DNA of 10,420 bases from CAYSAA01 sp964428905 (GTDB taxonomy: Bacteria > Atribacterota > Phoenicimicrobiia > Phoenicimicrobiales > Stramentimicrobiaceae): NCBI GenBank assembly GCA_964428905.1, contig CAYSAA010000085.1, positions 1 to 10,420 of the forward strand. The letters are read 5' to 3'. The position numbers were made by a program, and so were the translations under genes. Position 1 is the first letter of the stretch. Each line of letters opens with the position of its first letter. Positions 1-8,700 of this stretch are shown piece by piece. A model generated the notes under the pieces. That model made no database searches. It was not told where the DNA came from and saw only the letters and a list, made by a program, of their open reading frames with translations.

Positions 1-1055
1 ACCACAATAGACTGACCTTTTATTAATTTAACCCTTACCGTACCGTTTACCTTTTCTTTAATCACCCCGACAAATCCGTCTAACGCTTCTTTGAGAGCTG
101 AAAACCACAGGCCATTATAGGTCAGCTCAGCATATTTTTGGGAAACAAGCTGTTTAAAATGGGCTAAATCTCCGGGTAAAACCAGGCTTTCCAGAGCTTG
201 ATAAGACTGTAATAATATCATTGCACCCGGACATTCATAGATTTCTCTTGATTTGATTCCCACCAGTCTGTTCTCCACCATATCTACCCGTCCTACTCCG
301 TTTTCCCCTCCCAATTTATTTAATTTTGAGATAAGGTTCGGCAGTGGTAATTGATCGCCATTAATACTTAAAGGAATCCCCTTTTCAAAATAAATTTCCA
401 AATAAGTCGGTTGATTAGGAGCATCTTCCGGCTTTACCGTCCAATCATAAGCTCCTTCCGGTGTTTCTATCCAGGGATTTTCCAGGACTCCGCATTCACA
501 AGATCTGCCCCACAGATTCTGATCAACACTATAGGGATTATCGACATCAACCGGAACCGGAATGTTGTGCTTTTTGGCATATTGAATTTCTTCTTCCCGG
601 GTAAATCCCCATTCTCTGGCCGGTGCAATAACCTGCAGGATGGGATTTAAAGCAGCAATTGATACTTCAAATCGTACCTGGTCATTGCCTTTACCGGTAC
701 TGCCATGAGCAATCGCCTGTGCCTGTTCTTTTTCTGCAAATCCAACTAATATTTTAGAAATCAAGGGCCTGGAATAGGCGGTTGCCAGAGGATAATGCCC
801 TTCATAAACAGCACCGGCCTGCAATCCCAGTAAAACATAATCATTAGCAAACTCCTCCCTGGCATCCACGATATAGGACTTACTTGCACCAACTTTTAAT
901 GCTTTTTCTTTTACAAAATCCAGATCGCTTTCCTGTCCTACATCGACTGCCACGGTAACAACTTCCTCACAATAATTGTCCTTCAACCACTTAATCGCAA
1001 TCGATGTATCTAAACCTCCCGAATAAGCCAGTACGATTTTCTTTACTTTTTTCAT
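1..1055 (-). CDS. argG: Argininosuccinate synthase, partial (C-terminus beyond the left edge)
   Basis: ArgG joins citrulline and aspartate with ATP to give argininosuccinate, the penultimate step of arginine synthesis in the cytoplasm. Translating from the ATG at 1055 gives 351 codons before the window ends; family members run to about 400 residues, so roughly 50 are missing. Visible signatures are the N-type ATP pyrophosphatase loop AYSGGLDTS (residues 10-18), GSTGKGNDQVRFE (118-130), NLWGRSCECGVLENP (180-194) and ENRLVGIKSREIYE (261-274). The frame is open throughout. An AAGGAGAAGG ribosome binding site lies 6 nt before the ATG. It follows argD after a 58-nt gap with no obvious terminator, so it is probably the last visible gene of the same transcript. 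argH is a likely next gene, but that is inference. Confidence 0.97.
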   Translation of the reverse strand, partial: MKKVKKIVLAYSGGLDTSIAIKWLKDNYCEEVVTVAVDVGQESDLDFVKEKALKVGASKSYIVDAREEFANDYVLLGLQAGAVYEGHYPLATAYSRPLISKILVGFAEKEQAQAIAHGSTGKGNDQVRFEVSIAALNPILQVIAPAREWGFTREEEIQYAKKHNIPVPVDVDNPYSVDQNLWGRSCECGVLENPWIETPEGAYDWTVKPEDAPNQPTYLEIYFEKGIPLSINGDQLPLPNLISKLNKLGGENGVGRVDMVENRLVGIKSREIYECPGAMILLQSYQALESLVLPGDLAHFKQLVSQKYAELTYNGLWFSALKEALDGFVGVIKEKVNGTVRVKLIKGQSIV

Positions 1056-1113
1056 ATTGTTCCTTCTCCTTATCTAAATTAGAATATTATTTATGTAAAA
1101 CATTGATAATCTC

Positions 1114-2307
1114 TTAAATGATATCTTGAAATATTTTATCTAAAGCATGAATCAGAGCGTCGATTTCTTCTTCCTGAACAATTAATGGTGGCAAAAAACG
1201 CAGGACATTTTCAGCAGTACAGTTAATCAGGAACCCTTCTTCAATCATTTTCTTTACTATTTCCGGACCGTCTTTTGACACTTCCAACCCCACCATTAAT
1301 CCTATCACTCGAATGTCTTTAATATAATCGGGGTATTTTATGTTTAGCGCTTCCAACTTCTCCCGGAAGTACTCACCCTTCTTTTGACATTCTGCCAACA
1401 GATCATCCTGCTGCAGGACTTCTAAGAAAGCAAAAGCAGCAGCACAGGCTACTGGATTGCCTCCAAAAGTAGTCCCGTGATCACCAGGCTTAAATACAGA
1501 AGCAACCTTTTCTTTAGCAACTAATGCCCCCAGAGGCAAACCTCCCCCCAACGGTTTAGCCAGTGTTAAGATATCAGGTTCCACTTGATAATTCTGATAG
1601 GCAAACATTTTACCGGTTCGTCCCAGGCCGCACTGAATTTCATCAAAGATCAAAAGCAGGTCTTTACTGTCACAGAATTCTCTCAATCCCTCTAAAAATT
1701 CTGCTGTTGCAATATGAATTCCTCCCTCTCCCTGTACCGGTTCCACCAGGACGGCAGCCACTTTTTCATCATAAGATTCCTTAACAGTATCCAAATTATT
1801 AAAAATTGCCTGTTTAAATGCCGGCAAAAGAGGAAGATAATCTTTCTGGTATTTGTATTTTCCGGTAGCAGCCAATGTAGCAATAGTCCTTCCATGAAAA
1901 GAATTTTTCATATAAATAACCTTAAACTTATCTTTCTTTTGCTCTTTGAAATATTTAACCGCTAATTTAATAGCAGCTTCGTTGGCTTCTGCTCCGCTGT
2001 TCCCGAAAAAGACTCTATCCCCACAGGATATCTTGACCAACTCTTTGGCCAACAGGATCTGAGGTGCATTATAAAAAAGGTTGGAACAGTGAATCAATTT
2101 CTCAGATTGCTTATGGATGGCTTCTACAATCCTGGGATGGCAATAACCTAAGCTATTGACCGCAATCCCCCCGATAAAATCATGATACAATTTCCCCTCT
2201 ACATCCCATACTTTTATTCCCTCACCCTTATCTAATACCATTGCCGGCTGCATATATGTTTGAACTAAATATTTTTCCTCATCTTTGATTAATTCTTTAG
2301 TTCCCAT
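1114..2307 (-). CDS. argD: Acetylornithine aminotransferase
   Basis: This PLP-dependent class III aminotransferase converts N-acetylglutamate semialdehyde to N-acetylornithine using glutamate. It has 397 residues, normal for ArgD. Visible motifs are GNSGAEANEAAIKLA (102-116, phosphate and PLP contacts), FHGRTIATLAATG (137-149), VEPVQGEGG (188-196), FDEIQCGLGRTG (221-232, with PLP-contacting Asp222), LAKPLGGGLPLGA (249-261, Schiff-base Lys251) and GTTFGGNPVACAAA (278-291). The frame is open further upstream to a TTG at 2337. I chose the ATG at 2307 because an AAGGAGG site sits 5 nt before it and the TTG has no comparable site. It is flanked by argB (52-nt gap) and argG. Some ArgD enzymes also serve lysine synthesis as succinyl-diaminopimelate aminotransferase; this cannot be judged here. 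Confidence 0.97.
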   Translation of the reverse strand: MGTKELIKDEEKYLVQTYMQPAMVLDKGEGIKVWDVEGKLYHDFIGGIAVNSLGYCHPRIVEAIHKQSEKLIHCSNLFYNAPQILLAKELVKISCGDRVFFGNSGAEANEAAIKLAVKYFKEQKKDKFKVIYMKNSFHGRTIATLAATGKYKYQKDYLPLLPAFKQAIFNNLDTVKESYDEKVAAVLVEPVQGEGGIHIATAEFLEGLREFCDSKDLLLIFDEIQCGLGRTGKMFAYQNYQVEPDILTLAKPLGGGLPLGALVAKEKVASVFKPGDHGTTFGGNPVACAAAFAFLEVLQQDDLLAECQKKGEYFREKLEALNIKYPDYIKDIRVIGLMVGLEVSKDGPEIVKKMIEEGFLINCTAENVLRFLPPLIVQEEEIDALIHALDKIFQDII

Positions 2308-2359
2308 TCTTTCCTCCTTATATAATTTATTCTTCAAAATACACGTATGACCTCTTAAT

Positions 2360-3247
2360 TCAAGAAGAAATAAACTCTGTCCCTATCCCACTATCGGTAA
2401 ACAATTCCAACAGGATGGAATGAACATGCTTTCCGTTAAGAAAATGAACCTTTTGAACTCCGCTTTCCAATGCCTGTATTGCTGATTTTACTTTGGGAAT
2501 CATGCCTTTCTGTATTTGACCTGATTCAAGTAAATCTTTTGCTTCCTCAGTAGTCAAACTGCTGATAAGGGAATTGACATCCCCTAGTTCCCTTAATATC
2601 CCATCTATATCTGTTAAATAGACCAGTTTTTCCGCCTTGAGCGCAATAGACAGTTCCCCTGCCACCGTATCTGCATTGATGTTATACCTTTCTCCCTTGT
2701 CATCAACACCAATGGTAGCAATAACCGGAATATAATTTTTTTCCAACAGTAAAAACAATATCTCCGGATTAACGCTTTCAATCTCACCTACAAATCCTAA
2801 ATCTATTGAACTATACTTTTTTACCATAAGAAGTTGAGCATCTTCTCCGCTGAGACCGATACCTTTTATAGTGTTTCCCTGGTCTTCTGAAATACAAAGA
2901 TTAATCTCAGCTACCAGGCGAGTATTAATCTTACCGGTTAAAACCATCTCAGTGATTTCCATGGTATCAAGATCTGTTACTCTCAAACCGTTAATAAATT
3001 GAGGTATCTTATTCTGTTTTTTCATTTCCATAGAAATTTCCGGACCACCACCATGTACAATGACCGGTTTCATGCCGATATATCTCAGGAGAATAACGTC
3101 CTTAATGATTAGTTTTTCTAACTGATTATCCTGCATGGCACTTCCGCCATATTTAATCACAACAATCTTATTCCAGAATCTCTTTATATAAGGTAAAGCC
3201 TCTGCCAGAATCCCCGCTCGAAGATTATCATTTTCTTTTTTAAACAT
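2360..3247 (-). CDS. argB: Acetylglutamate kinase, probably arginine-inhibited type
   Basis: ArgB phosphorylates N-acetylglutamate at the gamma-carboxyl, the committed step of the acetylated pathway. The 295-residue protein has the amino-acid kinase fold motifs VVIKYGGSAM (29-38, Lys32), VIVHGGGPEI (62-71), LRVTD (88-92), NINADTVAGELSIALKAEK (189-207), LTDIDGIL (211-218) and GMIPKVKSAI (248-257). About 28 residues precede the first beta strand, predicted here as an N-terminal helix that E. coli ArgB lacks. The C-terminal stretch HSILLELFTDSGIGTEF (276-292) resembles arginine-sensitive hexameric enzymes such as those of Pseudomonas and Thermotoga. Feedback inhibition by arginine is therefore likely, but inferred. 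The ATG at 3247 is preceded by CAGGTG. A structured 96-nt gap separates it from argJ. Confidence 0.97.
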   Translation of the reverse strand: MFKKENDNLRAGILAEALPYIKRFWNKIVVIKYGGSAMQDNQLEKLIIKDVILLRYIGMKPVIVHGGGPEISMEMKKQNKIPQFINGLRVTDLDTMEITEMVLTGKINTRLVAEINLCISEDQGNTIKGIGLSGEDAQLLMVKKYSSIDLGFVGEIESVNPEILFLLLEKNYIPVIATIGVDDKGERYNINADTVAGELSIALKAEKLVYLTDIDGILRELGDVNSLISSLTTEEAKDLLESGQIQKGMIPKVKSAIQALESGVQKVHFLNGKHVHSILLELFTDSGIGTEFISS

Positions 3248-3274
3248 TTTTCACCTGCCAATAATTAAATATCG

Positions 3275-3339
3275 CACCCGCATAGCGGGTGGATTTAACC
3301 ATTACCACCTTCAAAGAAGGTTGTTTTTTATGGTTAAAT
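3275..3339 (-). other. Two stacked hairpins in the argJ-argB gap
   Basis: The 96-nt gap between argJ and argB holds two strong inverted repeats. In transcript order, the first is a 10-bp perfect stem ATTTAACCAT/ATGGTTAAAT (3330-3339 with 3293-3302) enclosing a 6-bp hairpin ACCTTC-TTT-GAAGGT (3307-3321). Directly after it comes a 7-bp GC-rich hairpin CACCCGC-TAT-GCGGGTG (3275-3291). Neither is followed by a T-run, so they do not look like intrinsic terminators. The second ends 27 nt before the argB start codon. Possible roles are mRNA processing or stabilisation within the operon, or a decayed repeat element. The pairing is seen directly; the function is unknown. Confidence 0.6.
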
Positions 3340-3343
3340 AAAA

Positions 3344-4576
3344 CTAATTGTATTTGGTATTGATTTTTACATAATCATAGCTCAGGTCACAACCCCAGGC
3401 TGTAGCCTGGCCTTTGCCAATTTTTAAATCAATAACTATTTTAATTTCTCCGGAATCTTTCAGATATTTTCTTAATATCTGTTTAGAATATGGAATCGGC
3501 TGTCCATTTTCCACAATTTTTTCTTTTAAAAAAAGATCAACTTTTTCTGCATCTATTTTAGCTCCCGAATAACCGACTGCCGCCAATATCCTTCCCCAAT
3601 TAGGATCCTGCCCAAAAATGGCCGTCTTCACCAGGAGGGAATCAATCACTGCTTTGGCTACTTTTTCTGCATCACCCGTAGATAAGGCATTTTGGACTTC
3701 CACCTCAATCAACTTGGTAGCCCCCTCTCCATCCCTGGCAATTGACTTGGCCAGGTATTCGGATACCAGATAGAGCATTTTCAGGAATTGATTATAACTT
3801 CTGTTTTTTTCCGTGATCAACCGATTTTTTGCCAATCCATTGGCCATCAATAAAACCATATCATTGGTACTGGTATCTCCGTCTACGCTGATCATATTGA
3901 AAGTTTTCCCAACTACTCCCTTTAATGCTTCCTGTAAAAGTTTTCTTTCGATAGCAATATCGGTGGTAATAAACCCTAACATAGTAGCCATATTGGGATG
4001 AATCATACCTGAACCCTTGGCCATTCCGCCAATCCTAATTTCCTGTCCATCTACATGAAAACTTACCGCAATTTCTTTCTTCTGTGTATCTGTGGTTAAT
4101 ATGGCCTCTGCTGCTTCTGTCCCGCCTGACACGTTTAATTTAGGAATTGCTTTTTTAACACCGGCTTTTATTTTTTCCAGGGGAAGAAATTCTCCGATTT
4201 TCCCGGTTGAAGTTACGGCTATATGTTCTTTGTTAATTTTTAAACCTTCTGCCACATAATCGACGGTTTCCCGGGCATCCTGTAATCCCTTCTCTCCAGT
4301 GCAGGCATTGGCAATCCCGCTGTTAATCAAAATTGCCTGTAATTTTCCTTTGGAAAGTAACAAATTTTCTTGGGTTATCCATAAGGGAGCAGCCTTAAAT
4401 TGATTTGTAGTGTAGACCCCGCAGGCATTGGCAACCTCTTCGGAATAAATCAGTGCCAGGTCCTTTCTCTTTAATCGAATTCCACAGTTTACCCCGGCCG
4501 CTCTAAATCCTTTGGGATAGGTTATTCCATTATCATTAATTACCTTAAAATCATTTTGATTTAATACATTCACCAT
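3344..4576 (-). CDS. argJ: Glutamate N-acetyltransferase / ornithine acetyltransferase
   Basis: ArgJ transfers the acetyl group of N-acetylornithine to glutamate, releasing ornithine and regenerating N-acetylglutamate, which makes the pathway cyclic. Bifunctional members also use acetyl-CoA; the sequence does not settle which type this is. From the ATG at 4576 it has 410 residues, the usual length. The autoproteolysis site KGSGMIHPNMATML (187-200) is intact, with cleavage expected between Ala197 and nucleophile Thr198, giving alpha and beta chains. STGKIGE (123-129), GDTSTND (233-239), DPNWGRILAAVGYSGA (324-339) and the C-terminal CDLSYDYVKIN (396-406) also fit. An upstream in-frame ATG at 4624 lacks a ribosome binding site, whereas AAAGGAG sits 8 nt before 4576. 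It lies 69 nt after argC. Confidence 0.97.
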   Translation of the reverse strand: MVNVLNQNDFKVINDNGITYPKGFRAAGVNCGIRLKRKDLALIYSEEVANACGVYTTNQFKAAPLWITQENLLLSKGKLQAILINSGIANACTGEKGLQDARETVDYVAEGLKINKEHIAVTSTGKIGEFLPLEKIKAGVKKAIPKLNVSGGTEAAEAILTTDTQKKEIAVSFHVDGQEIRIGGMAKGSGMIHPNMATMLGFITTDIAIERKLLQEALKGVVGKTFNMISVDGDTSTNDMVLLMANGLAKNRLITEKNRSYNQFLKMLYLVSEYLAKSIARDGEGATKLIEVEVQNALSTGDAEKVAKAVIDSLLVKTAIFGQDPNWGRILAAVGYSGAKIDAEKVDLFLKEKIVENGQPIPYSKQILRKYLKDSGEIKIVIDLKIGKGQATAWGCDLSYDYVKINTKYN

Positions 4577-4645
4577 TTTCAGTACTCCTTTCTTTTCTTT
4601 GGCTATTTTAACAATCACAGGCATCTGATGTTTAGCAAAAATTTT

Positions 4646-5707
4646 TTACATAAGACCTGAGTCTTCTGGGAAACCAAACATTATATTCATGTTCTGTACC
4701 GCTTGTCCGGATGCTCCTTTGGTTAGATTATCAATAACGGATATGACTTTGATTTTCCCCATTCTTTGATCTATGGCAAATCCGATATCGCAATAGTTTG
4801 TTTTTGTTGCAAATATGATCTCCGGCAGACTTGGAGGATTAAATAGTCTCACGAAGGGCGCACCCTGATAGAATTTCTTATAGGCCTTTAATATTTCTTC
4901 ATTACCATAGCCATTTTTTAAGTCTAGATAACAGGTGGACAGGATTCCTCTGCTGATCGGCAAAAGATGTGGTGTAAAAGAAATATTGATGGATACTTTC
5001 TTACCCTGCTGCTTTTGCCGGTTATACACTAAGGTTAATTCCTGCTCAATTTCCGGAATATGATTATGTCTAAGACATTTATAGGCTTTAAAACTCTCAT
5101 TGCATTCGGTAAAATGAAGCCCCAAAGAGAGCTTCCTCCCTGCACCGCTGGTACCTGACTTAGAGTCAATAATGATACCTTGTGGTTTTACCAGATGATA
5201 TGCTAATAAAGGCGCAATGCCCAATATGGCACTGGTGGGATAACATCCCGGATTAGCCACTAATAAGGCACTCTTTATTTCCTGAAAATAGAGTTCCGGG
5301 AGTCCATAAACTGCCTCTTGTAACAATATTTTGCTTTTCTCATTATGCTCTGTTTGATACCAAGCAGTGAAATCGGCAGGATCTTTAAGTCGAAAATCAG
5401 CACTGAAGTCAATGACTTTCATTCCTTTCTTTTTTAACAAATCCGGGACGATATCCATGGAAACTGTATGCGGTAAAGCAGTAAATACCAGATCCGAATC
5501 TTGTGAAATCATATTCACATTAAGTTCAATGAGTTCTCTGTCCAGTTGATTTAAAAAATCAGGAAATATTTCAGCAATTTTTTTCCCAACATAACTGGCA
5601 GAAATCAGATGCGCCAATTCTACTTGGGGATGCTTTAATAAGATTCTAATCAGCTCTTTTCCTGAATAGCCAGTTGCACCAATAATACTCACTCTAATTT
5701 TTTTCAT
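4646..5707 (-). CDS. argC: N-acetyl-gamma-glutamyl-phosphate reductase
   Basis: ArgC reduces N-acetylglutamyl phosphate to the semialdehyde with NADPH, directly after ArgB. The 353-residue protein is full length for the family. It starts with a Rossmann motif, IIGATGYSGKELIRIL (8-23), and carries the catalytic cysteine in NPGCYPTS (Cys155), the SGTSGAGRKLS loop (184-194) and the RHNHIPEIEQEL segment (213-224) with the catalytic histidine, probably His216. FTPHLLPISRGIL and the C-terminal DNLTKGASGQAVQNMN are also typical. The ATG at 5707 is preceded by AAGGGAT at suitable spacing. A 67-nt gap separates it from carB and contains a possible internal promoter. Confidence 0.97.
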   Translation of the reverse strand: MKKIRVSIIGATGYSGKELIRILLKHPQVELAHLISASYVGKKIAEIFPDFLNQLDRELIELNVNMISQDSDLVFTALPHTVSMDIVPDLLKKKGMKVIDFSADFRLKDPADFTAWYQTEHNEKSKILLQEAVYGLPELYFQEIKSALLVANPGCYPTSAILGIAPLLAYHLVKPQGIIIDSKSGTSGAGRKLSLGLHFTECNESFKAYKCLRHNHIPEIEQELTLVYNRQKQQGKKVSINISFTPHLLPISRGILSTCYLDLKNGYGNEEILKAYKKFYQGAPFVRLFNPPSLPEIIFATKTNYCDIGFAIDQRMGKIKVISVIDNLTKGASGQAVQNMNIMFGFPEDSGLM

Positions 5708-5730
5708 TTTTATCCCTTAATTTTTTTGAA

Positions 5731-5759
5731 AATATTCAATATTTCGATACAATAGTCAA
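5731..5759 (-). promoter_or_regulatory. Possible internal sigma-A-type promoter before argC
   Basis: In the carB-argC gap the minus strand reads TTGACT (5754-5759), then 17 nt, then AATATT (5731-5736). This is five of six matches to the -35 consensus and four of six to the -10, with ideal spacing, ending 23 nt before the argC ATG. In AT-rich sequence such matches arise by chance, so this is only a candidate for extra transcription of the argC-argG part of the operon independent of the T-box. Confidence 0.25.
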
Positions 5760-5774
5760 TGTAAAAAAACATGA

Positions 5775-8700
5775 TTATACCTTATATTTATCCCAACTAT
5801 CGGCCTTTAAATCTTCTAACTTAACATCCCTTAGGGCTTCTACGAACCTTTTGGCAAATGTAATATTGGTAATTAACGGAATATCGAAGTCAACGGATTT
5901 TCTTCTGATAACATAATCATTATCCAGTTCTTCGGTTTCTGCACTTTTGGGAATGTTAATCACTAAATCAATCTTCCTATCGACAATATGACTTATAACG
6001 TTTGGCTCTTTATCTTCAGATGGCCAATAAAGCATGTCCGCCTCAATTCCGTTTTCTTTCATAAAATTAGCTGTTCCCCTGGTGGCATAAAATTTGAAAT
6101 TCAGTTGTTTCAATACCTTAGTGCTTTCTAAAAAATCGACTTTACTCTCCAATGGACCAGTGGATAGAAGGATTGTCTTTTCAGGTAACCTGAAACCAAC
6201 AGAAATAAGACTTTTCAACAATGCCTCATTAAAGTCATCACCCAAACAGGCAACTTCTCCTGTAGAAACCATTTCGACTCCCAAAACTGGGTCTGATCCT
6301 TTTAATCGTGAAAAAGAAAACTGGGGAGCTTTTACGCCTACATAATCTAAATCAAAAAATGAAAGGTTAATCTCAGGAACCTTTTTTCCCATAATAATCC
6401 GGGTAGCGAGGTCAATAAAGTTAAATTTCACAACCTTGGAAACAAAAGGGAAACTTCTGGAGGACCTTAGATTACATTCAATAACCTTGATTTTATTGTC
6501 TTTGGCAATAAACTGAATATTAAATGGACCGCTAATCTGTAGTGATCTGGCTATTTTTCTGGTAATCACTTTAATTTTCCGTAATGTTTCCAGATAAGTC
6601 CTTTGGGGTGGCAAAACAATGGAGGCATCTCCGGAATGAACCCCTGCATTTTCGATATGTTCTGAAATGGCATAACAAGTTAGCTCCCCTTTGTTGGCAA
6701 CTGCATCTACTTCAATCTCTTTGGCATTGACGATAAATTTACTCACCACTACTGGATGGTCAGTGCTGATATCTGATGCTTTCTTTAAATATTTCTTTAA
6801 TTCCCTTTTATTTAAGGCAATACTCATTGCAGCACCGCTGAGAATATAGCTGGATCGAATCATAACCGGATACCCAGCCCTTTCTGCAAATTTTTCCGCT
6901 TCCTCTAAGTTGGTCAATTCTTCCCAGATTGGCTGATCAATCTGAAGTTCATCAAGTAAACGAGAAAATTTATGCCGATCCTCCGCTGTATCGATTTTCA
7001 GGGGATGTGTTCCTAAAACCTTAATATTCGCCTGGTGAAACTTTAATGCCAGATTATTGGGAATTTGTCCACCCATCGATATGATGATTCCTAAAGGATT
7101 CTCTTTTTCATAGATATCAAAAATTTTTTCAAAGCTGAGCTCATCAAAATATAGTTTATCGCAGATATCATAATCCGTACTCACAGTTTCCGGATTGTAA
7201 TTAATCATAATGGTGTGGTAGTTTAATTTTTTCAAGGTTCTTACTGCATTAACACAGCACCAATCAAATTCAACAGACGAACCAACCCGATATGGCCCGC
7301 CACCCAGAACAATGACCTGTTCCTTCTCTTTGAAGTTTAAATCATCTTCTTCGCCATGATAGGTAAGATAAAGATAGTTCGTCTTTGCCGGATATTCTGC
7401 AGCTAAGGTATCTATCTGCTTTACATAGGGTATTATCCCCAATTTCTTTCTTTGTTCACGCACGGTCAATTCATCTGTCTGAGTTAGTAAAGCAATCTGT
7501 TGATCTGAGAATCCTTCCTTTTTAGCCTCTTTCAGTATCAATGGTGGTAATTCCCTGAATGGATATTCAGCTAACTTTCTCTTTGTATCGACAATATTTT
7601 TCATTTTATAGAGAAACCAGGGATTAACTTTAGATAGTTGATGGATTTCTTCGATAGAATAGCCGGATTCAATTGCTTTTACTATAGCAAACATCCTTTT
7701 ATCTGTTGGTTTTTTCATCTCCTTATCCAGGTCCTCAAATTCAATTCTATTACAAACAAGGCCATTCATTCCGGTATCCAACATGCGGATAGCTTTTTGC
7801 AGAACCTCTTCATAACTTCTCCCTATTGCCATCACTTCCCCTACCGACTTCATCTCAGAACCAATGCTTGTACTTACTTTTTTAAATTTTTCCAGATCCC
7901 AGCGTGGGTATTTAAGAACGACATAATCCAGGGCAGGTTCAAAGCAGGCTGAAGTTACTCTGGTAATAATATTCTTTAAATCAGTTAATCCATAACCCAA
8001 AGAAAGTTTGGAAGCAATAAAAGCCAGGGGATACCCTGTTGCCTTGGATGCCAATGCTGAGCTTCGACTTAGTCTGGCATTGACTTCAATAACCCTATAA
8101 TTTTCTGAATTCGGGTCAAGGGCAAATTGAACATTACACTCACCAACAATACCCAAATGTCTGACCAGTTTTATGGCAAGAGATCTGAGTTTAAAATTTT
8201 CAGAAGAGCTAAGGGTCTGGACCGGGGCAACGACAATACTCTCGCCGGTATGAATGCCCATAGGATCAACGTTTTCCATAGAACAAACAGTGATACAGTT
8301 ATTGTAACGGTCCCGTACAACCTCATATTCTATCTCTTTCCAACCGGAAAGACATTCCTCTATTAAAATTTGTTCAGTATAAGAAAATGCCTTTTCTGCA
8401 ATATTTTTTAATTGTTTACTGTTAAAAGCAATGCCTGAACCTAATCCACCTAGTGCATAGGCGATTCTACACATTACCGGATAGCCTAAATCTTTTGCAG
8501 CATCGAGAGCTTCTTCAACATTTGCTACTGCATGGCTCCTGGGTATTTCAAGGTTAATTTCTTTTAATCTTTTACTAAACAATTTCCGGTCTTCTGTATC
8601 TTGAATTGCCTCGACAGAAGTTCCTAAAACAGTTATCTTATTTTTTTGTAAAATACCTTTTTTAGATAGTTCAATCCCAACATTTAAGGCAGTTTGTCCC

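Noticed and set aside
411..650. 79-codon plus-strand open frame inside argG
   Set aside because: It lies wholly antisense to conserved argG coding sequence and its translation looks like no family I know.
1692..1895. Minus-strand frame overlapping argD in another register
   Set aside because: It is embedded in the conserved argD core and has no independent support; it is a frame shadow.
2308..2337. TTG start that would extend ArgD by 10 residues
   Set aside because: The AAGGAGG site lies within this extension and serves the ATG at 2307 instead.
3275..3339. Intergenic hairpins as a Rho-independent terminator after argJ
   Set aside because: Neither hairpin is followed by a T-run on the minus strand, and argB-argD-argG are clearly part of the same pathway cluster.
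4577..4624. Upstream ATG that would extend ArgJ by 16 residues
   Set aside because: No ribosome binding site precedes it, the added residues do not fit ArgJ N-termini, and AAAGGAG is well placed for the ATG at 4576.
5722..5735. TTGAATATTTTCAA palindrome as an ArgR (ARG box) operator
   Set aside because: The half-sites TGAA and TTCA are 4 nt apart, whereas the ARG-box consensus has 6, and there is no second box nearby.
7638..7952. 104-codon plus-strand open frame inside carB
   Set aside because: It is antisense to a well-conserved region of CarB, has no recognisable family features, and lacks a convincing ribosome binding site.
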